A DNA stretch of 54,736 nt from Gemmataceae bacterium (GTDB lineage: Bacteria; Planctomycetota; Planctomycetia; Gemmatales; Gemmataceae), in the NCBI GenBank assembly GCA_022842245.1, contig JALHPZ010000037.1:1-54736 (forward strand), read 5' to 3'. The stretch's first letter is position 1; every line of letters starts with the position of its first letter. The notes under the pieces are model-generated. The model was not told the DNA's origin. It saw only the letters and a list, made by a program, of their open reading frames with translations, and searched no databases. The translations under genes were made by a program, and so were the position numbers. Shown here piece after piece: positions 43,918-50,517 of this stretch.

Positions 43918-45165
43918 TCACTCGCTTTTCGGTTTCGTATCCAGGAACACCACGCACGACGGATTCCCCACCGGAGCGTAGTGGTCGGTGAACGCGAGGC
44001 CGCCGGTCGCGCGGTCGACGCGGAAGACCGTCACGGCGTCCGCCCGCTGGTTGCAGCAATACAAGAACGACCGACTCGGATCGAACTCGAAGCTGCGCGG
44101 ATAGTTCCCCCGCGTCCACTCCTCGCCGACGTATTTCAAGGTGCCGTTCGCGCCGACGGCGAAGATGCCGATGCTGTCGTGGAGGCGGTTGCCGACGTAG
44201 ACGAACTTGCCGTCGGCCGAGACGAGAATCTCGGAGCAGAAGTTGCTGCCGGCGAACCCCGGTGGGAGGGTCGAGAGCGACTGCCGCGCCGTGAGCTTGC
44301 CGTCGGCGTAGTCGAACAGCACGACGGTCGAACCTTCCTCCTGGATGGAGTAGAGCCAGCGGCCGTTGGGGTGGAAGTGGAAGTGCCGGGGACCGTCGCC
44401 GGGCGGCAGAGCCACGGAAGAGTGCGGCGCGAGCGTTCCCTTCTCGGCGTCGAACTTCCAGACGGAGATCATGTCGAGGCCGAGGTCGACGTGCAACACG
44501 AACCGACCGGTCGGGTCGGCCTGGATCTGGTGGGCGTGCGTGCGGTCGTGGCCGCTGAAGGCGAAGCTGCCGGGCGGGGCGTTGGTCGCCTTCGTCGGAC
44601 CGATCTTGCCGGCATCGACCTTCACTTCCGACGCCTCGCCGAGCTTGCCGTCCGCGAGGATCGGGAACACGGCGATCGAGCCGCCGAAGTAGTTGGCCAC
44701 GAGGGCGAACTTGCCGTTCGGGTGGATGCTGACGTAGGTCGGCCCCGCGCCGCCGGAGGGGACGGTGTTGAGCAGCGTGAGCGTCCCGTCGGCCTTATTG
44801 ACGGCGAAGGCGCTGACGGTGCCGTGCTTGTCCGGGCCGACGCGGTCGGTTTCGTTGGCGGAGTAGAGGCGCGTCCCGGCGGCGTTGAGCGCGAGGCTGC
44901 TCGGGCTGGTGCCGAGTTCAGTGATGCCGGCGGCCGTCAGCGCCCCGGTCGTACGATTCACCCGGAAGCAATGGATGCCTCGTCCATTACCCGGCGGCAG
45001 GTCCACCTGCGTCGGCAGCACGTCCTTCAGCGGTGAGCTGAACGTGCCGACGTAGGCGAAGAGCGGCGCATCCGCTTTCGGCTGCGCGGCGGCGAGGGAC
45101 GCCGTCCCCGCGAGCGCCGCGGAGGCCTGAAGGAACGAGCGGCGGGATGGGTCGGTGGGGATCAT
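43918..45165 (-). CDS. Exported lactonase-family seven-bladed propeller protein
   Basis: The protein has 415 residues. Twin-arginine leader MIPTDPSRRSFLQASAALAG. The body has the lactonase (YbhE/Pgl-like, PF10282) pattern: FAYVGTFSSP, GIHCFRVNRTTGALT, SPSSLALNAAGTRLYSANE, GPTYVSIHPNGKFALVANY, GPRHFHFHPNGRWLYSIQEE and NYPRSFEFDPSRSFLYCCNQ. Cytosolic relatives hydrolyse 6-phosphogluconolactone. Export suggests a different lactone or polysaccharide-derived substrate. The start is followed directly by the RR motif, so ATG 45165 is well supported. Confidence 0.9.
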   Translation of the reverse strand: MIPTDPSRRSFLQASAALAGTASLAAAQPKADAPLFAYVGTFSSPLKDVLPTQVDLPPGNGRGIHCFRVNRTTGALTAAGITELGTSPSSLALNAAGTRLYSANETDRVGPDKHGTVSAFAVNKADGTLTLLNTVPSGGAGPTYVSIHPNGKFALVANYFGGSIAVFPILADGKLGEASEVKVDAGKIGPTKATNAPPGSFAFSGHDRTHAHQIQADPTGRFVLHVDLGLDMISVWKFDAEKGTLAPHSSVALPPGDGPRHFHFHPNGRWLYSIQEEGSTVVLFDYADGKLTARQSLSTLPPGFAGSNFCSEILVSADGKFVYVGNRLHDSIGIFAVGANGTLKYVGEEWTRGNYPRSFEFDPSRSFLYCCNQRADAVTVFRVDRATGGLAFTDHYAPVGNPSCVVFLDTKPKSE

Positions 45166-45333
45166 GGTGGATGCGGTCCGTTGGCGGGATCGAGTCGCGG
45201 GAATCTTAGCGGAACCGCGCGGGCGAAGCAGCGGATATCGGTCCGCCGCAACGGGATGGGTTTCATTTTCATTGAACGGTTGAACTGGTTCGGTTATCTT
45301 GAAACGCCTGTTCGGCGTCGGAGGGCTTGATTG

Positions 45334-45690
45334 GTGGAGAGGCTACGAGCGAATGAAGTCGGTGTCGTCGGGTGTACCGACCAATGCGAGGGTTGGTTGG
45401 AATTCCGCTGGCCGGACACGCTGATGGGCTGGGATTGCCTGAAGATCGACTTCGATAGATTCTGTTCTCGCCGCATGGGCGGTTTGTGATCCGGGGTAGG
45501 GCTTCTTGACTTGGACCTCGAACGCGAATGTATCCGGTTGCGGTTCACGGCCGAGTTAGCGGGGAAACTGGAGTTTCCTCCCGCCTTGGAGATCGGATTC
45601 ACACTCTCGGACGAGGCATTCGCCGAGTTGAGACACAGAGTGGACTGCATCGGATGGCAATACCTGCCCGTACAGCCGAACGACGAATAA
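45334..45690 (+). pseudogene. Small gene interrupted by one in-frame TGA
   Basis: A good site (GGAGGG, 45320-45325) precedes GTG 45334. The frame gives VERLRANEVGVVGCTDQCEG, with WLEFRWPDTLMGWD, to a TGA at 45487-45489. The same frame then continues with SGVGLLDLDLERECIRLRFT to LRHRVDCIGWQYLPVQ and the TAA at 45688-45690. Together this is about 118 codons of coherent coding character, so the TGA looks like a nonsense mutation or a read-through site. The protein resembles small immunity-like or DUF-type proteins (C-x-D-x-C-x-G-x-x-E-x-x-WPD), but I cannot name it. No signal or membrane segment is seen. Confidence 0.55.
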
Positions 45691-45732
45691 CGATCCGACT
45701 CGCCTCGCCCACTTCGAAGGGATGAACTTACA

Positions 45733-46218
45733 TTGACCGATGACGAAACGGGCTACATAGATTCATCGTCCGACGCACCGATCGTCTGCCGACATTTGCT
45801 GATATGCCAATTCGTCTGGTATGATCCGGCAAAAGCCGAGGCGTTTTCGTTGGGTCGGATCGTCATCCAGATATGGCCCGAACAAGGCCGTTATCCCGCC
45901 GTTTTGGATCGACTGTTCATCTATGGTCAACTGTACGGAACGCCGGGCGAGTACTCACTCGTCGTTCGTCTCGTTCGCATCGAGCGCATCTGATACGATG
46001 GAGAACAGGAAATCCAGTTGGATTTGGACGGTAAGCCGCAAGTGTGGCAAATCGGTCGGCCGGTCGTCGTGTCCGACGACGAGTTCGTCGATCAATTTGC
46101 CGTACTGTTGAAACGGATCTACTTGCCCGAACCCGGTGTCTACGAATTCCAACTGTTCGTCGAAGGATCCGACGAGCCGATCGGGCGAGAACGGATCAAC
46201 GCGAGGGAATCACGATGA
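45733..46218 (+). pseudogene. DUF6941-like gene interrupted by one in-frame TGA
   Basis: The frame begins MTDDETGYIDSSSDAPIVCR, then SLGRIVIQIWP and GTPGEYSLVVRLVRIERI, and stops at TGA 45991-45993. Without any frameshift it resumes YDGEQEIQLDLDGKPQVWQI and ends with YLPEPGVYEFQLFVEGSDEP and IGRERINARE. The joined 161-codon product has the length and order of DUF6941-type proteins (GEYxLxxRL strand, later LPxPGxYEFxLF). A CGA to TGA change would explain the break. The last codon overlaps the next ATG (46215-46218). The TTG at 46018 could start the second half independently, but no binding site is convincing. Confidence 0.6.
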
Positions 46219-46460
46219 ATCAGTTCGATATTCGCCTGCGACCGATCCAGATGTTCGAGCCGGTCGACTCCTCCGTTCAAACCGATCTCCCGGTCACGCG
46301 CGCGGTGTTCACGAAAGAGACGCCGCTGCAAATGTTCGATCCGGTGGATCCGACGCCTTCCGAATCGGCGGATATCGTTCTCCTGGACCAACTCATCCGT
46401 CGGCTCGGCGTCGAGGCGGTGCGCCGCCGAGTCGAACGGCACGCGCAACCGACCTCGTAA
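46215..46460 (+). CDS. Small unknown protein with an internal QMFxPVD duplication
   Basis: The product has 81 residues: MNQFDIRLRPIQMFEPVDSS, then KETPLQMFDPVDPTPSESAD and a helical end (LLDQLIRRLGVEAVRRRVER). The motif P(I/L)QMF(E/D)PVD occurs twice, 32 residues apart. The ATG overlaps the stop of the DUF6941-like frame (ATGA), indicating coupling to it. Function unknown; it may be a short partner protein. Confidence 0.55.
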   Translation: MNQFDIRLRPIQMFEPVDSSVQTDLPVTRAVFTKETPLQMFDPVDPTPSESADIVLLDQLIRRLGVEAVRRRVERHAQPTS

Positions 46461-46474
46461 TTTGGGAGCCATCC

Positions 46475-47848
46475 ATGATCCGTCTCGATGCCGACAAGCC
46501 GGCGACGTTCTGCGACGGGGCGTCCCGCCGCGACTTCCTCCACGCCGGGGCGCTCGCGCCGCTGGGGATCTCGCTCGGCGGCGTGCTGGGAGCGCAGGCG
46601 CGCGGCGAGACGAAGGCCGACGGCGATGTGAACTGCATCCTCATCATGATGGTGGGGGCACCGAGCCAGCTCGACACGTTCGACCTGAAGCCGAACGCGC
46701 CGGCGGAGGTGCGGGGGCCGTTCAAGCCGACGCGGACCAACGCGACCGGCATCCAGATCAGCGAAATCTTCCCGAAGGTGGCGAAGCACGCGGACAAGTT
46801 CTCCGTCATCCGCTCGCTTTACCACACCGCGACGGCCGTGCACGACACCGGCTACCAGATGATGCAGACCGGCCGGCTGTTCACCGGCGGCATCGAGCAC
46901 CCGCACCTTGGTTGCACGCTCGGCTACCTGAAGGGCGGCCGCGGCGAACTGCCGGCGCACGTGATGATCCCGAAGCCGATCGGCCGCACTGGCGGGAATC
47001 TTCCCCATGCCGAGAGCGCGGGCTACCTGGGGAAGCCTTATGACCCTTTCATTCTGAATGCCGATCCGGCGGTGCCGAACTTCAAGGTGCCGGACCTGCT
47101 GCCGCCGGAGTACCTGACGGCGATTCGGGCCGAGCGCCGGCAGAAGCTGCGCGACGCCGTCGACGGTGCGACGGCGGCGTTCGAGTCCACCCCGGCCGCG
47201 AAGCAGATGGACGACAACTTCAAGCTCGCCTACAAGCTGATGTCCTCGGCCAAGGCGCGCGACGCCTTCGCCCTCGAAAAGGAGCCGGCGAAGGTGAAGG
47301 ACCGCTACGGCCGGACGCGATTCGGGCAGTCGATGCTGATGGCGCGGCGCTTGATCGAGGCCGGCGTGCGCTTCGTCACGGTGAACATGTTCGAGACCGT
47401 TTTCGACGAGCTGACGTGGGACATCCACGGCTCGAAGCCGTTCACCGACATCGAGCAGATGGCCAAAGAGATCGCCCCGAACTTTGACCAGGCCTACTCG
47501 GCGCTGCTGGAAGACCTGACGGAGCGCGGCCTCTACAAGAGCACGATCGTGGCGGCGACCGGCGAGTTCGGCCGTACGCCGAAGATCAACCCCGCCGGCG
47601 GCCGCGACCACCACCCCGGCGTCTGGAGCATGCTCATTGGCGGCGGCCCGATCAAGGGCGGCCGCGTGGTCGGCGAATCGGACGAGCTGGGCTACATCCC
47701 GAAGACGCGCCCCGTGACGCCGGGCGAGGTCGCCGCGACGATCGCGCACGGGCTGGGCCTGGAGATCCACAAGGAGCTGCCGGGGCCGCAAAACCGGCCG
47801 ATCCCGATCGTGGACTTCGGCGTGAAACCAATTAGTGAACTGTTCTGA
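46475..47848 (+). CDS. DUF1501 protein, Tat-exported (copy 2)
   Basis: The protein has 457 residues. The start MIRLDADKPATFCDGASRRD continues with FLHAGALAPLGISLGGVL, a twin-arginine signal. Motifs are CILIMMVGAPSQLDTFDLKP, IRSLYHTATAVHDTGYQMMQ, GEFGRTPKINPAGGRDHHPG and TPGEVAATIAHGLGLEIH, the same DUF1501 frame as in copy 1 but a different subfamily (GAPSQLDTFDLKP in place of GGPSHLETFDYKP). A GGGAG site precedes ATG 46475. It is followed by the DUF1549 gene, so the gene order is reversed relative to copy 1. Confidence 0.93.
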   Translation: MIRLDADKPATFCDGASRRDFLHAGALAPLGISLGGVLGAQARGETKADGDVNCILIMMVGAPSQLDTFDLKPNAPAEVRGPFKPTRTNATGIQISEIFPKVAKHADKFSVIRSLYHTATAVHDTGYQMMQTGRLFTGGIEHPHLGCTLGYLKGGRGELPAHVMIPKPIGRTGGNLPHAESAGYLGKPYDPFILNADPAVPNFKVPDLLPPEYLTAIRAERRQKLRDAVDGATAAFESTPAAKQMDDNFKLAYKLMSSAKARDAFALEKEPAKVKDRYGRTRFGQSMLMARRLIEAGVRFVTVNMFETVFDELTWDIHGSKPFTDIEQMAKEIAPNFDQAYSALLEDLTERGLYKSTIVAATGEFGRTPKINPAGGRDHHPGVWSMLIGGGPIKGGRVVGESDELGYIPKTRPVTPGEVAATIAHGLGLEIHKELPGPQNRPIPIVDFGVKPISELF

Positions 47849-47857
47849 GTGTCTTCC

Positions 47858-47939
47858 ATTTTGCATTTTTCATTCTTCATTTTGCATTGTTCCGGTCATG
47901 ATCGGACCAATGCGAAATGATCAATGAGAAATGCAAAAC
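47858..47939. repeat. Imperfect palindrome 18 bases upstream of a DUF1549 start (family A)
   Basis: ATTTTGCATTTTTCATTC at the left end (47858) pairs with the complement of the right end AATGAGAAATGCAAAAC, and the inner TTTTGCATTGTTCCGGTCA pairs with TGATCGGACCAATGCG. The arms are about 40 bases. It fills the gap between two genes of one operon. It is the second copy of the family at 30984-31065. Confidence 0.75.
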
Positions 47940-47957
47940 TCAAACTTTGAAAGAGTC

Positions 47958-50417
47958 ATGCCGCGTATCTCCTCTCTCTTCGTCCTCTTGTTGGGTGCCG
48001 GCGTCGCCAGCGCCGAGTTGAAGGTCTACCCGCCGGCGATCGCGCTGGCGGGGAAGCACGATTCCTCCGCTCTTACCGTTGTCGAAGAGCGGGACGGTCG
48101 CACGGTCGCCGAACACACCGCGAAGGCGAAGCTCGTGATCGCGAATCCGAAGGTGGCGAAGCTCGACGGCGGCCGCATCCTTCCACTCGCCGACGGCGAG
48201 ACGACGATCACCGCGACGGTGAATGGTCAATCCGCGAGCGCGAAGCTCGTCGTGACAGGTACGGCGAAGCCGACGGCGTGGAGCTTCCGCCATCACGTCG
48301 AACCGGTGCTGACGCGCGCCGGCTGCAACTCCGGGGCGTGTCACGGGGCACTCGCCGGGAAGGGCGGCCTCAAGCTCTCGCTGCGCGGTTACGATCCCGA
48401 TTCGGATCACTTCGTGCTGACGCGGCAAGCGCTCGCCCGGCGGATCGACGGCAGCGAACCGGAGAACAGCCTGCTGCTGAAGAAAGGGGCGAAGCTGATG
48501 CCCCACGGCGGCGGCGAACGACTGCCGGAGGGAAGCGCCGACTACAACGTGATGCTCGACTGGATTCGTTCCGGCGCGCCGGGGCCAAGTTCCACGGACG
48601 CGACGCTCGCCGGCCTCGAAGTCTTCCCGAAAGCTGCGCTCCTGAAGCCGAAGGACACCCTGCGGCTCGTTGCCATCGCGAAGTATTCGGACGGCACGAC
48701 GCGGGACGTGACGCGCTGGTGCAAGTTCTCGTCCAGCGACGACCTCGTCGCCGGCGCAGACGAACACGGCACCGTCACTGTGAACGGCCACGGCGAAGCG
48801 GCGATCACCGCGAACTTCGGCACGAGCCTCACGACGATGACCGTCACCTCGCCGTTCGCGAACCCGGTCGACGAAACGGTCTTCGCGAAGTCGCCGCGGA
48901 ACAACCTCATCGACGAGCATGTGCTCGCGAAGCTGAAGCTGCTCCGCCTGCCGCCGTCGGAAGCGTGCTCGGACACCGAGTTCGTCCGACGCGCGTTCCT
49001 CGACACTTGCGGCCTGCTGCCGAAGCCGGGGGAAGTGGACGCGTTCCTCAGGGACGCGCGGCCCGACAAGCGAGCGAAGCTGATCGATGCTTTACTCGAC
49101 CGGCCGGAATTCGTCGATTATTGGGCCTTCAAGTGGTCGGACCTGCTGCTGGTCTCCTCGCGCAAACTGCCGGCGCCGGCGATGTGGGCGTTCTACCGGC
49201 ACATCCGGCAGGGCGTCGCCGACAACAAGCCGTGGGACCGCTTCGCGCGCGAGATCGTCACCGCCTCCGGCAGCACGCTCGCGAACGGCGCGGCCAACTA
49301 CTTCGTGATCCACAAGGACACGACCGACCTCGTCGAATCGACCACCGTGACGTTCCTCGGCACGAACATCAACTGCTGCCGCTGCCACAACCACCCGCTG
49401 GAGAAATGGACGCAGGACCAGTACTGGGCGATGGCGAACCTGTTCGGCCGCATCGGGCTGAAGAATGGCGATCGCGCCGGCGAGGTCTTCGTGCAGGGCC
49501 TGCCGACCGGGGATGCGCTGCACCAACGGCGCGGCGAACCGATGCCGCCGACGCCGCTCGATGGCACGGCGCTCGCGCTTGATTCGCCGATCGACCGCCG
49601 CGAACACTTCGCCGATTGGCTTGTCTCGCCGGCGAACCCGTACTTCGCGAAGGCGCTCGTGAACCGCGTCTGGAAGAACTACTTCGGCCGTGGATTGGTC
49701 GAGGCGGAGGATGACCTGCGGGCGTCGAACCCGCCGAGCAATCGCGAACTGTTTGACGCGGTCACGAAGGACTTCGTCCAGAACAAGTACGACGTGAAGC
49801 ACCTGATGCGGACGATCCTGAACTCGGCGGCGTACCAGCGTTCCTCGAAGCCGAATGCGGCGAACGCGGCCGACGATCGGTACTATTCCCGCTACCTCGT
49901 GCGTCGCCTCTCCGCCGAGGTGCTGCTGGACGCCTACAGCGACGTGTCCGGCGTGCCGACGGCGTTCAACAAGCTCTCGCTCGGCCCGACCGGCGGCGAG
50001 CGCGCCGAGGGGAGCTTCCCCGCCGGAACGCGCGCGATGCAGTTGCCCGATTCACTCCTGATCTCGCGGTTCCTGGACGCTTTCGGCCGCGCCGATCGTC
50101 TACAGGTCTGCTCGTGCGAGCGCACCGTCGATTCGAGCGTGACGCAGGCGCTGCACCTGAATAACGGCGTGACGCTCAACGACAAGCTCCGCGACCCGAA
50201 GTCGCGCGTGGCGGCGTGGCTGACGGCGAAGGCACCGGACGCGGAGATCGTGACCGGGCTTTACAAGCTGGCGCTGTCGCGCGAGCCGACGGCCGCCGAA
50301 CGGGCGAAGTTGGTGCCGCTGCTCGCGGAGGCGAAGACGCCAGCCGAGCGCCGCGAGGCCGTCGAAGATTTAATGTGGGCGGTGCTGACGAGTCGGGAGT
50401 TTCTGTTCAACCGATAA
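47958..50417 (+). CDS. DUF1549/DUF1553 cytochrome-like protein with Ig-like domain (copy 2)
   Basis: The protein has 819 residues. Signal peptide MPRISSLFVLLLGAGVASAE. Residues of about 25-110 form a BIG2/Ig-like domain (LADGETTITATVNGQSASAK). Then come the cytochrome-like CNSGACHGALAGKGGLKLSL and a second Ig-like unit (RDVTRWCKFSSSDD, then TVNGHGEAAITANFG). DUF1549 starts at about 320 (TEFVRRAFLDTCGLLPKPGE) with CCRCHNHPLEKWTQDQYW, and DUF1553 closes it (KALVNRVWKNYFGRGLVEAE, SLLISRFLDAFGRADRLQVC). It is a longer subtype than copy 1 and presumably periplasmic. The ATG at 47958 was chosen for the signal peptide. Confidence 0.93.
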   Translation: MPRISSLFVLLLGAGVASAELKVYPPAIALAGKHDSSALTVVEERDGRTVAEHTAKAKLVIANPKVAKLDGGRILPLADGETTITATVNGQSASAKLVVTGTAKPTAWSFRHHVEPVLTRAGCNSGACHGALAGKGGLKLSLRGYDPDSDHFVLTRQALARRIDGSEPENSLLLKKGAKLMPHGGGERLPEGSADYNVMLDWIRSGAPGPSSTDATLAGLEVFPKAALLKPKDTLRLVAIAKYSDGTTRDVTRWCKFSSSDDLVAGADEHGTVTVNGHGEAAITANFGTSLTTMTVTSPFANPVDETVFAKSPRNNLIDEHVLAKLKLLRLPPSEACSDTEFVRRAFLDTCGLLPKPGEVDAFLRDARPDKRAKLIDALLDRPEFVDYWAFKWSDLLLVSSRKLPAPAMWAFYRHIRQGVADNKPWDRFAREIVTASGSTLANGAANYFVIHKDTTDLVESTTVTFLGTNINCCRCHNHPLEKWTQDQYWAMANLFGRIGLKNGDRAGEVFVQGLPTGDALHQRRGEPMPPTPLDGTALALDSPIDRREHFADWLVSPANPYFAKALVNRVWKNYFGRGLVEAEDDLRASNPPSNRELFDAVTKDFVQNKYDVKHLMRTILNSAAYQRSSKPNAANAADDRYYSRYLVRRLSAEVLLDAYSDVSGVPTAFNKLSLGPTGGERAEGSFPAGTRAMQLPDSLLISRFLDAFGRADRLQVCSCERTVDSSVTQALHLNNGVTLNDKLRDPKSRVAAWLTAKAPDAEIVTGLYKLALSREPTAAERAKLVPLLAEAKTPAERREAVEDLMWAVLTSREFLFNR

Positions 50418-50420
50418 ATC

Positions 50421-50503
50421 GTTTAGCGGCGAGGCGGAGTCATCGGAACCGAGCGCGGGGAGCCTTCGCGCTCGGCTCCGAAGACTCCGCCTCGCCGCTA
50501 AAC
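50421..50503. repeat. Palindrome with perfect 21-bp arms upstream of a WD40 gene
   Basis: GTTTAGCGGCGAGGCGGAGTC (50421-50441; 21 bases) is the exact complement of 50483-50503. Inside, CGGAACCGAGCGCG and CGCGCTCGGCTCCG are complementary apart from one base. The whole 83-base element can form one long hairpin. It begins 3 bases after the upstream stop and ends 5 bases before ATG 50509 (14 before ATG 50518). Confidence 0.9.
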
Positions 50504-50517
50504 TTGGGATGTTCTCC

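Noticed and set aside
45487..45993. Selenocysteine as explanation for the in-frame TGA codons
   Set aside because: No stem-loop of the bacterial SECIS kind is apparent just after either TGA and the protein contexts show no redox motif.
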